Source: Chryseobacterium gleum (GTDB lineage: Bacteria; Bacteroidota; Bacteroidia; Flavobacteriales_D; Crocinitomicaceae). Taken from it: a stretch of 7,829 nucleotides of DNA. The stretch is taken from positions 1-7,829 of the forward strand of contig CALPUT020000103.1 of the NCBI GenBank assembly GCA_943326825.2, read 5' to 3'. A model generated the notes under the pieces. That model worked only from the letters and a program-made list of their open reading frames with translations. It had not been told where the DNA came from and did not search any database. Shown piece by piece: positions 1-6,947 of the stretch. Both the position numbers and the translations under genes were made by a program. Position 1 is the stretch's first letter. Every line of letters starts with the position of its first letter.

Positions 1-654
1 AAAACGATAATCCAATTTACCTAATTTACCTTTTGCATATATAGAAAGTTTTCTTAAGAATTGGTCGTTCACACCGTTCGTTACTTGTTGATACAATGGA
101 GCATCAATTCCTAAAATTGAACCTACTCCTGGAGCCGCGTATCGAGTTAGTCCACTCCAACCTGTTAAACCAGTACCAATCGTCAATGCCGTTTTGTGTA
201 TTTTATATTCACCTACTGCATCATGCACAAAAGCAACTGTATATAATGTCGATGTATAATTGAAATTATTCTGTCCAAATTGACAGTAAAAAAATACTCT
301 ATCAGTCAACTGAGCCATCACATTAAAACGCAATCTTCGAATACCAATATCAAAAGGACTTACGTTTCCATATCCACCAGCTGATGCAGATGCTGATGCA
401 GATGCAGTATTTGCTCCTGCGGCAGTTGTTCCATTTTCAGATTTAATAGTCGTACCTGGATTCATATCAGTGTATCTTGTCCAAAATTGACCTACAACAG
501 TCACTTTTATATAATGAGTCCCTTCCTCATTGAACGTTTTTTTCAATTCAGGATATTTGATTTCTTTTTTAACAGGTTCTGCTGGTTTTTCTTGAGCAAA
601 TAAAGCACTAACTACAAAGACAACTGTAATTATTAAAGCTATTTTTAATTTCAT
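1..654 (-). CDS. Porin-like outer-membrane protein, 3' end cut off by the window edge
   Basis: The frame is open for 218 codons from ATG at 654 to the left edge, so the C-terminus is missing. Residues 1-20 form a signal peptide (Lys at 2 and 4, hydrophobic core, probable cleavage ...ALFA|QE). The mature part begins with a Pro/Lys/Glu-rich linker (about 21-40). It then has alternating strand-like segments such as IRRLRFNVMAQLTDRVFFYC (106-124), AFVHDAVGEYKI (141-152) and LRKLSIYAKGKLGKLDYRF at the edge. This style of short amphipathic beta strands with an RRLRF segment and a YxEYKI-like strand resembles OprO/OprP-type (phosphate-selective-like) porins. Family membership is by pattern only. The start lies 8 nt after the SulP stop, so it is probably the fourth gene of the dab operon. 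I infer that it forms an outer-membrane channel for the anion handled by SulP and DAB. The substrate cannot be read from the sequence. A Ser-Ala repeat sits at residues 84-92. Confidence 0.75.
   Translation of the reverse strand, partial: MKLKIALIITVVFVVSALFAQEKPAEPVKKEIKYPELKKTFNEEGTHYIKVTVVGQFWTRYTDMNPGTTIKSENGTTAAGANTASASASASAGGYGNVSPFDIGIRRLRFNVMAQLTDRVFFYCQFGQNNFNYTSTLYTVAFVHDAVGEYKIHKTALTIGTGLTGWSGLTRYAAPGVGSILGIDAPLYQQVTNGVNDQFLRKLSIYAKGKLGKLDYRF
381..407 (-). repeat. Short in-frame Ser-Ala tandem repeat in the porin-like gene
   Basis: Two perfect 12-bp units (ctgatgcagatg at 381-392 and 393-404) are followed by a partial third (cag). On the coding strand they give alternating Ala-Ser over residues 84-92, next to a Gly-Gly. 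It falls between two predicted strand regions, so it probably lies in a loop. Unit length is a multiple of three, so gain or loss of copies would keep the frame. Confidence 0.85.
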
Positions 655-662
655 AACGCTAA

Positions 663-2477
663 TTAGTTTAATTTCTTTTTAACTCTTTTCAATGCAGCGT
701 ATTTATGTTTTGATTTTTTTGAAACAGGCTTCAATTCCTCAATTCCTTCGATAATAAATTCACCTCCTTCATTTTCAAAATCATCTTTGATATGATATAA
801 ATTCTCTATTACAGTATGATCAACTAACTTACAATTCGTCACATCAAAAACTACTTTATCAGAATATTTAAAAGTATCAATTTTGCTTTTTATTCCTATA
901 TAATTACTGAAGACTGCTGAGCCATTCACTATAATTCGATTACCTTCAACTTTTGTTTTAGCAGAAAACAAGGCTTTTATTGGAGCACCATTATATAAAT
1001 GAATGATTAATTTTAATAAAATTCCTGCAGCAATACCTACAAGTAAATCAGTTGCTAAAGTAAAGACGATTGTAACAATAAAAACAACTATTTGATCCAA
1101 ACCAATTTTTGCCATATGACCAAATTCTTTTGGATGTGCTAATTTAAAGCCAACTCCTATTAACATTGCGGCTAATGCGGCATTCGGAATTAAATCACTA
1201 AAAGAAACAGCAAATATTAAAAAGATTAATATGAAAATACCATGAAAGAAATTCGCCCATCTTGTTTTCCCTCCATTTGAAACATTTGCTGAAGAACGTG
1301 CTACTTCACTAATCATCGGTAAACCTCCTAATGCTCCAGCTACAATATTTCCAATCCCAACTGCAATTAAATCTTTATTTGTATTTGATTTACGTTTGAA
1401 AGGATCAACCATATCGATTGCTTTTACTGTTAAAAGAGCTTCTAATGACCCAACCAATGCGAACATTATTACATATTTAATAAAAGTACCCGTTTGGCTG
1501 ATGCCATCGAAACTTAGCAATGGTTTCATTGATTTAACTAATTTTTCTCCATTAACTATTCTAAATTCATTTTTTTTTCCTAAAATATCATGATAAAATA
1601 TATCAAGAATACTTTTGTTTTCATTCAAAGCTTTAATTGATTTAAAAGATTCAAAATGTATTCCTAAAATATCATGATTTAAAATTTCAAAAAACCCTTT
1701 ATCAAAACTCACTAAAGGATTGAATGCTTTTGAAATTACATTTCCATTGGCATCAACTACTTCTTTTACATTATGTATACCTAAAGCCATTGACAATGGA
1801 ATTGAAACAGCTAGAACAACTAATGGAGCTGGGATTTTCTTTAAAAAGCCAACTTTCAATCTAGGCCACCCAAAAACGATTAATAAACTTACTAAACCAA
1901 CGAATACAACTTCCTTGTGTGCGAAAAAATTCACTAACGTATTTGGAATTAGCTCCAATAATTCTAATGGCTCAACCATAGATTTACCTTCAGGTGTCAT
2001 TGGTGTCACTCCAGCTAGAATATGAATTTGTTTACTAATAATGATTATCCCAATTGCAGCTAACATTCCATGAACTGCTGATAACGGAAAGAAATCATTT
2101 AACTTCCCTAATTTTAAAATCCCGAAAAGAACTTGAATGACTCCTGCAATAACAATAGCACCCAATGCTAATTTCCATCCTAAAATATTATCCCCATGAC
2201 CAAGCTCAGCAACCGAACCTGCCACAATAACAATTAAACCTGCAGCAGGACCTTTTATAGTTAATTTTGAACCTGCGATCAAACTAACTAAAATACCACC
2301 TATCATCGCTGTCATTAAACCAAAGACCGCTGGAAAATCACTTGCTTTGGCTATACCTAAACTCAACGGTAATGCCAATAAAAAGACTAAAAATCCAGAA
2401 ATCGCATCACTTGAAAAATTCTCTTTCAATCCTGGAATCCAGTCTTTTGGTTTATCTTTTCTAATTCTATTTTTCAT
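663..2477 (-). CDS. SulP-family inorganic anion transporter with C-terminal STAS domain (probable bicarbonate transporter)
   Basis: This 604-residue inner-membrane protein shows the SulP/SLC26 layout. TM1 is around 27-46 (GFLVFLLALPLSLGIAKA). The TM3 substrate-site region is TIKGPAAGLIVIV (73-85), with further TMs to about 235. The second half begins about 332 with GSLEALLTVKAID (343-355). It continues through GIGNIVAGALGGLPMISEVARSSANV (374-399), a region typical of the family, and further TMs to about 492. A cytoplasmic STAS domain occupies about 505-600, with its core at VVFDVTNCKLVDHTVIENL (542-560). The phospho-acceptor Ser of SpoIIAA-type STAS is not kept (DHT instead). SulP proteins carry sulfate, bicarbonate or other anions. 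Bicarbonate is inferred here from the position directly downstream of dabAB. The protein is longer than usual because of an enlarged loop at about 236-330. ATG at 2477 is 28 nt after the dabB stop and puts a basic N-terminus (KNRIRKDKPK) before TM1. Sulfate transport is the main alternative. Confidence 0.95.
   Translation of the reverse strand: MKNRIRKDKPKDWIPGLKENFSSDAISGFLVFLLALPLSLGIAKASDFPAVFGLMTAMIGGILVSLIAGSKLTIKGPAAGLIVIVAGSVAELGHGDNILGWKLALGAIVIAGVIQVLFGILKLGKLNDFFPLSAVHGMLAAIGIIIISKQIHILAGVTPMTPEGKSMVEPLELLELIPNTLVNFFAHKEVVFVGLVSLLIVFGWPRLKVGFLKKIPAPLVVLAVSIPLSMALGIHNVKEVVDANGNVISKAFNPLVSFDKGFFEILNHDILGIHFESFKSIKALNENKSILDIFYHDILGKKNEFRIVNGEKLVKSMKPLLSFDGISQTGTFIKYVIMFALVGSLEALLTVKAIDMVDPFKRKSNTNKDLIAVGIGNIVAGALGGLPMISEVARSSANVSNGGKTRWANFFHGIFILIFLIFAVSFSDLIPNAALAAMLIGVGFKLAHPKEFGHMAKIGLDQIVVFIVTIVFTLATDLLVGIAAGILLKLIIHLYNGAPIKALFSAKTKVEGNRIIVNGSAVFSNYIGIKSKIDTFKYSDKVVFDVTNCKLVDHTVIENLYHIKDDFENEGGEFIIEGIEELKPVSKKSKHKYAALKRVKKKLN
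1577..1678 (-). repeat. 18-bp direct repeat, 84 bp apart, inside the SulP loop insertion
   Basis: The sequence ttcctaaaatatcatgat occurs exactly at 1577-1594 and again at 1661-1678. The 84-bp period equals 28 codons, so both copies encode HDILG in the same frame (residues 268-272 and 296-300). Flanking residues also match weakly (FFEILNHDILG versus ILDIFYHDILG). A second pair, PLVSFD (254-259) and PLLSFD (319-324), brackets them. This suggests an old internal duplication within the loop. Confidence 0.7.
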
Positions 2478-2505
2478 TATAATATTTTCAATTTATTTAT
2501 AACAA

Positions 2506-4374
2506 TTAAAATGATCGTTTTGCAATACTGTGATATTTTTTCACATGTGGTCCTAAGAATATTCTGGCATAAATTCTAATTACCGCTAATCCATTCAATA
2601 TAAAACTCAATGCAACAAAAAATGCCAATAACACTTGATTTTCTTTGATATGAGAAAAAATTAAATCTATACCTATAAATGTGGGTGTAATAGGAAAACC
2701 TGACAAACCAAGGCAAGCAATAAAAAATACCATTGTCAACTTAGGATGTTCATATGAATGTCCGTAAAACTTGTCTAAACTTACCCATTTTTCTAACTTT
2801 CGCAATCGTTGGATACAGATAAAACCAACAATACCTGAAACAAAAACACCACTCAGATACCATAATATATGCTTCTTATCAAAATGTTCATTGAACGAAA
2901 TAGCCATGGCAATTAATAAATGATTTATAATAACTAAGCTCCAACTTAATCGAACACTATTCCTTTCTGTAAATGCCTTTACAACAGCTAATAGACCGAT
3001 AAAAGAAAAAATAGTTGGTGCATAATTATGTAATTCTTTTGAAAATAAATCACCTTTAAATAACAATAATATACCAAGTGACATAATTATTAAAAAGAAA
3101 AGAAAAACATTCCTAAATGTTAAAAAATTCAATCTATTTCCAAACTTTTTTAACGGATTCCATAAATAGATGTACATAAATGAATCTAAATTCCATTCTT
3201 TTAAATTCAGCATATATATAGTATATTCAATTCTTTTAGGCCAAGTATCCTCTATGGTTTTTGGATTTGGGACAAAATTGTAAAATTGCTCTCTAATTTT
3301 ATAACTAACAACAGATGGTGAAACTAACAATTGATATGTTCTTAAGAAAGCATTACCAGCAATGTGAATTAAAGCTACTTCCTGCAAACCAAAAGCAATT
3401 TCAATAAAAATCAATCCTATTTGAGCCATTGAAGAATAAGCTATTTGACTTTTTATAGATGATTGAACTCTTGAAGTTAGTATTGCATAAATACTTGTAA
3501 TTATTCCTATTACAACAACAAAAACCCTAAATGATATTTGATGTTCCCAAAATGGAAAAGTTCTCATCATAATAAATGCTCCAATATGAACCGATAATGA
3601 TCCATAAAAAATAGCACTTGATGGTGTAGGACCTTCCATTGCTCTAGGTAACCAAGAAGAAAATGGTAATTGAGCTGATTTAGCAGCAGCAGACATGTAA
3701 ATTAACATCGAAATCGCTATACCTACCAAACTATGTTGTGATAAATGAGCATTCAAACTTTGAGCATCAGACATATCCTTAAACGAAATGTTTGCTTGCC
3801 AAAAATGATGACTTAACCACATAGCTAAAATCAATCCAACATCACCAATTCTATAAATTGAAAAAACTTTCACACCATTTTTAACAGGCAAGTATCTTTC
3901 TCTATAAAACGCAATTAACAAGAAAGAAGAAATCCCTAAAATTTCCCAGCCTATAAACATTGTCTCTAAATTTCCAGCAAAAATAATGATATTATAACCA
4001 ATGTAGAAAAATAGTAAAGTTGAAAAAAAACGTCGATACCCATGTTCTCTGTGAAGATATAATCTACTAAATCCAGATACTAAAAAAGTTAAAATTGAGC
4101 CTACAATTAAAAAAGTCATCGTAATCACATCGAAATGAATATCAATATAGAAATCGTAGTTTCCAGATTGAAAAATTGAAAACTCCTTGAAATCAATATC
4201 TTTCATACCTGAAAACAACCATTTACTGATGAAATAAATAGTAAATAAAAGGTGTGTTCCTATCGTTAAAAAAGAAATACTTGATATTAATTTTTCATTT
4301 TTTCTAGGTAAAAATAAACTGATTACAAAACCTATAAACGGAATCAATATAAATAGATGAATAATATACCCCAT
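2506..4374 (-). CDS. dabB: DabB: NuoL/ND5-like membrane subunit of the DAB inorganic-carbon accumulation complex
   Basis: This 622-residue polytopic membrane protein belongs to the proton-conducting membrane transporter family (complex I NuoL/Mrp-like). Motifs in order are GWEILGISSFLLI with E144 (the TM5 glutamate), AAAKSAQLPFSSWLPRAMEGPTPSSA with K232 (the TM7 lysine, residues 229-254), SSIKSQIAYSSMAQIG (305-320) and ALIHIAGNAFLRTYQLL (334-350). A long polar, aromatic-rich stretch follows (about 358-415), then more TMs to a last pair around 545-605 with LGLSGFPITP. In the DAB complex this subunit is thought to pass protons or Na+ inward and so energise CO2 hydration by DabA. It starts two bases after the dabA stop (TAG-TT-ATG), which suggests translational coupling. 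Compared with NuoL, the second His of the H-x3-H pair is Asn (N341), the following Lys is Arg (R345), and the TM12 lysine appears absent. No NADH dehydrogenase genes are adjacent, which argues against a complex I subunit. Confidence 0.93.
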   Translation of the reverse strand: MGYIIHLFILIPFIGFVISLFLPRKNEKLISSISFLTIGTHLLFTIYFISKWLFSGMKDIDFKEFSIFQSGNYDFYIDIHFDVITMTFLIVGSILTFLVSGFSRLYLHREHGYRRFFSTLLFFYIGYNIIIFAGNLETMFIGWEILGISSFLLIAFYRERYLPVKNGVKVFSIYRIGDVGLILAMWLSHHFWQANISFKDMSDAQSLNAHLSQHSLVGIAISMLIYMSAAAKSAQLPFSSWLPRAMEGPTPSSAIFYGSLSVHIGAFIMMRTFPFWEHQISFRVFVVVIGIITSIYAILTSRVQSSIKSQIAYSSMAQIGLIFIEIAFGLQEVALIHIAGNAFLRTYQLLVSPSVVSYKIREQFYNFVPNPKTIEDTWPKRIEYTIYMLNLKEWNLDSFMYIYLWNPLKKFGNRLNFLTFRNVFLFFLIIMSLGILLLFKGDLFSKELHNYAPTIFSFIGLLAVVKAFTERNSVRLSWSLVIINHLLIAMAISFNEHFDKKHILWYLSGVFVSGIVGFICIQRLRKLEKWVSLDKFYGHSYEHPKLTMVFFIACLGLSGFPITPTFIGIDLIFSHIKENQVLLAFFVALSFILNGLAVIRIYARIFLGPHVKKYHSIAKRSF

Positions 4375-4376
4375 AA

Positions 4377-6875
4377 CTAATTATTTATTAAAAAAACAGG
4401 TAGATTCAAATTTGTAGATTCAATGACTGAATTTAAATCAGTCACAGAATTAATATCTATTTCTGTAGGCTTATATTTTGTAAACTCTCCATTATTGAAA
4501 ACGAAATAATCATTAGTTTCTGGATTTAAAACAACTAAATTCAACCAATTATTTTCATACCATTCAAATGTAGATGGATTAGTTTTTATTACTTTTAATA
4601 CTACTTCTGGAAAATGTTCAACTAACATCATTAAACGAATTGGATCATGCAATTCAACCATTTGAATTGGTAAACCTGGTCTTAGATCACCATCCGTTCC
4701 ATTTGAAACACCAAACAACCCCATTACATTATGTGGTAATTTTGAGCCAGCACCCAAATTCTGATTGTCAACTTTAGAAAAATAGTAATTCAAATTTATG
4801 CCACCAGAAACTGGAGTAGCAGCATTTAAAATTGTCAATAAACTTTTACCTTCTGTGTCTATTCTGTAATCGTATGAATTTAAAAATGCTCTTCGATCAA
4901 GAAAAACATTTTTAGTTACATTTCGTCTTCCGATAATACATAATGTAGCCGTTGCATGATCTAATTCAGGTCTTGGTTCAAATAAAGAAACTGTTCTTGT
5001 CAATATTTGTTTATGTATTTTTTTAGCTGAATTTTTAGTGTTAATTGACATAAATCGTCTTGATCTCTCTTTTGCATTTTGCTCCAAAGCAATTAGAAAT
5101 CGTTCTTGATTTACTTCGTGCCTTTTTTGATTATCAATAGTCAAAATAGATTCATCAAAATAAATAATCTCATCTCTCCCCGTGTCATGTAAAGCTCCCA
5201 AAAATTGAGTTTCAATTGGAATCTCAATACCTCTTTTAGCTAATTCAAGTCTGACTTCCTTTTTATTCGCCATGAAACTGATAACACGAGCATTTACAGA
5301 ACCTGGGCGACATGAGCAAGCTCCACAATCCATTGTAGCATAAAAAGGATTATTTGCACTACTAGAACCATGACCAACAAAATAAACTAATGGTGAAAAA
5401 TCTTTGACCATTCCGATACTTGAAAATAATTGATAAACCCTTTCAACCATTTCATCTAACGTAAATCCGATCTTCAATCCATCAGCTGAAATTTCTCCTT
5501 TTGACTCAATCGTTAATATTGAATTTGGATCCATATGTTTAGCAGAAGTAACAAAAGAAGCTGTTTTTGTCGGCTTAAAAACACTTGCAAACAACTTAAA
5601 AACAGATAGAAACCCTAAAGTATGAGTGTAAACCCACCCTAATACCAATCCATTCGCTTTATTTGAAAAATGAAAGTCCTTTTTATTTTTAGCTGTTTTG
5701 TCTGATTCTTTAATCAAAAATGAAGGAGTAATTGGTGCAGGGCAAACTTTTGTATGGAAATTACTATGCTCTGGTTGAAAATAAAATTCAACATTAAAGT
5801 GTCCTGGAGTTCCAAATGTTTCACAATGTTCATCTTCAGCTTCAAGGTGTCTTCTAACTGAACATTCTCTGTCATCAATACAAAATATTGCCTGAAAAGT
5901 ATGTTGGTGATTTTCTTGAATTAAACTATTTGATTTTGAAATCCCATTTAAAACCTGATCATAATATGACCATTCGTAAGCATCTTGCAAAATACTCATC
6001 ACAGTAAAAAATTCAGTTTGTGGAACTTCATCAAATACAGCTTCAAAACTCAATTTTATTTTATGACATAATGGTGACCAAATATCTGTAAAATAAGAAT
6101 CTAATGCATCTATTTCAAGTAATAATTCAAATTGAATTAATTCTGAAAGGGTGATTTTTTTTGTATCAATCAACGTTGAAGGATTTGTTTCAATTACAGA
6201 AACAATACCTGACCAACCTGGATGAGCAAATTGCTGATCGAAAAGATAGTGCTCATAGCTTTCTTCGTTTCCAACTAATATTTCTAGTAATTCAGCTAAT
6301 GAACATTTATCCTCAAGTAATAATCTTTTTGCTCTTGCATTTTTAAAAAAACTTGATAAACTATTTTTTTCAAGTTCCTTTATTGATGCTAAAAAACCAT
6401 TATTTCCTGCTGGAAAATTCCATATAGCAATCCCTTGATCCAAATAACTACAAACAACTCTGAATAAAAGTGGATGCACTAAAGAATCTAAATCAATTTT
6501 AAAATGCTCTTTCCAATGATCACGAACAACTCCTATTCTAGAATCAATTTTATCTTTATAGTTCTTATGTATTAATTTTTCAATCCATTCATCTCGATTT
6601 TCATTACCAAATTTTGCATCTATGATCCTATGAAAAACATCTCTATTAATTTTACCATTTTTGTAAAAATCTCTATATTCTTCAAGTTTTAAATAATTTT
6701 TATATCCAAAAATCACAGAAGCTTTTCTTAAAGCATCATGAAAACTTTGATCTTGGAATGATTGCAGTAAATTTTGAAAAACAAAATCTTTTAATGGATT
6801 TTGAAAAGGTAAAAATTTCTTTAATTTAGAAATAACGCGCTCTTCGTTATAACTATTATCTCTATATAAATTCAT
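4377..6875 (-). CDS. dabA: DabA: DUF2309 beta-carbonic-anhydrase-like subunit of the DAB complex
   Basis: This 832-residue protein has no signal peptide or clear TM, so it should be a cytoplasmic protein docked on DabB. It matches DUF2309 (PF10070) in length and motifs. The zinc site of DabA in Halothiobacillus neapolitanus (C351, D353, H524, C539) corresponds to C332 and D334 in CIDDRECSVRRH, H502 in FVGHGSSS and C517 in MDCGACSC. The 15-residue H-to-C spacing is identical and the D-to-H spacing nearly so. The conserved C-terminal motif GDLRPGLPIQMVELHDPIRL is present around residues 735-755. All catalytic positions are intact, so the protein is probably active. It should convert CO2 to bicarbonate only when coupled to cation flow through DabB. 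It heads the operon with dabB, SulP and the porin downstream. ATG at 6875 is the first in-frame start, and three bases upstream of it ends a 12-bp inverted-repeat arm. Confidence 0.95.
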   Translation of the reverse strand: MNLYRDNSYNEERVISKLKKFLPFQNPLKDFVFQNLLQSFQDQSFHDALRKASVIFGYKNYLKLEEYRDFYKNGKINRDVFHRIIDAKFGNENRDEWIEKLIHKNYKDKIDSRIGVVRDHWKEHFKIDLDSLVHPLLFRVVCSYLDQGIAIWNFPAGNNGFLASIKELEKNSLSSFFKNARAKRLLLEDKCSLAELLEILVGNEESYEHYLFDQQFAHPGWSGIVSVIETNPSTLIDTKKITLSELIQFELLLEIDALDSYFTDIWSPLCHKIKLSFEAVFDEVPQTEFFTVMSILQDAYEWSYYDQVLNGISKSNSLIQENHQHTFQAIFCIDDRECSVRRHLEAEDEHCETFGTPGHFNVEFYFQPEHSNFHTKVCPAPITPSFLIKESDKTAKNKKDFHFSNKANGLVLGWVYTHTLGFLSVFKLFASVFKPTKTASFVTSAKHMDPNSILTIESKGEISADGLKIGFTLDEMVERVYQLFSSIGMVKDFSPLVYFVGHGSSSANNPFYATMDCGACSCRPGSVNARVISFMANKKEVRLELAKRGIEIPIETQFLGALHDTGRDEIIYFDESILTIDNQKRHEVNQERFLIALEQNAKERSRRFMSINTKNSAKKIHKQILTRTVSLFEPRPELDHATATLCIIGRRNVTKNVFLDRRAFLNSYDYRIDTEGKSLLTILNAATPVSGGINLNYYFSKVDNQNLGAGSKLPHNVMGLFGVSNGTDGDLRPGLPIQMVELHDPIRLMMLVEHFPEVVLKVIKTNPSTFEWYENNWLNLVVLNPETNDYFVFNNGEFTKYKPTEIDINSVTDLNSVIESTNLNLPVFLINN

Positions 6876-6878
6876 TAT

Positions 6879-6946
6879 ATTTTAATTGAAATTTAACGTT
6901 TAGAATCACGTTAGTAAACGCAATTCATTTGGAATTCAATTAAAAT
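6879..6946 (-). repeat. Nested inverted repeats filling the dabA leader (possible RNA hairpin or operator)
   Basis: A perfect 12-bp inverted repeat lies at 6879-6890 (attttaattgaa) and 6935-6946 (ttcaattaaaat). Its 44-nt interior holds a second 6-bp inverted repeat, cgttta at 6897-6902 and taaacg at 6915-6920. On the coding strand the outer structure begins one base after the stop codon of the upstream small gene and ends 3 nt before the dabA ATG. A transcript reading through could fold into a two-level hairpin near the dabA start. It could also be a protein-binding site or a weak terminator for the small gene, although no strong U tract follows the inner stem. The pairing is mostly A-T, so stability is modest. 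I found no exact TAnnTTTG promoter motif in this spacer. Confidence 0.5.
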
Positions 6947-6947
6947 T

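Larger units (their letters stand above)
1..6875 (-). other. Probable four-gene operon dabA-dabB-sulP-porin
   Basis: Four same-strand genes are separated by 2, 28 and 8 nt, with no room for terminators or separate promoters between them. Together they cover cytoplasmic hydration (DabA), inner-membrane energy coupling (DabB), inner-membrane anion transport (SulP) and an outer-membrane channel. The operon may extend beyond the left edge and may include the small gene upstream of dabA. Co-transcription is inferred from spacing. Confidence 0.8.

Noticed and set aside
1396..1593. Open frame of 65 codons on the plus strand
   Set aside because: It lies wholly antisense to the SulP gene, and its product has no recognisable feature.
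1720..2025. Open frame of 101 codons on the plus strand
   Set aside because: It is antisense to the strongly supported SulP membrane region. It is explained by the low stop frequency opposite that composition, and no domain is seen.
2506..4374. Assignment as NADH dehydrogenase (complex I) subunit L
   Set aside because: No other nuo genes are adjacent. It is coupled by 2 nt to a DUF2309 gene, and the channel residues diverge from NuoL. DabB fits better.
6161..6346. Open frame of 61 codons on the plus strand
   Set aside because: It is antisense to dabA, and there is no sign of an independent gene.
2506..6875. Mrp-type Na+/H+ antiporter cluster
   Set aside because: The expected small mrp genes are missing and the partner is DabA, so this is a DAB pair.
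6897..6920. Rho-independent terminator after the small secreted gene
   Set aside because: The stem is only 6 bp with a 12-nt loop, and no clear U tract follows. It is kept only as part of the inverted-repeat structure.
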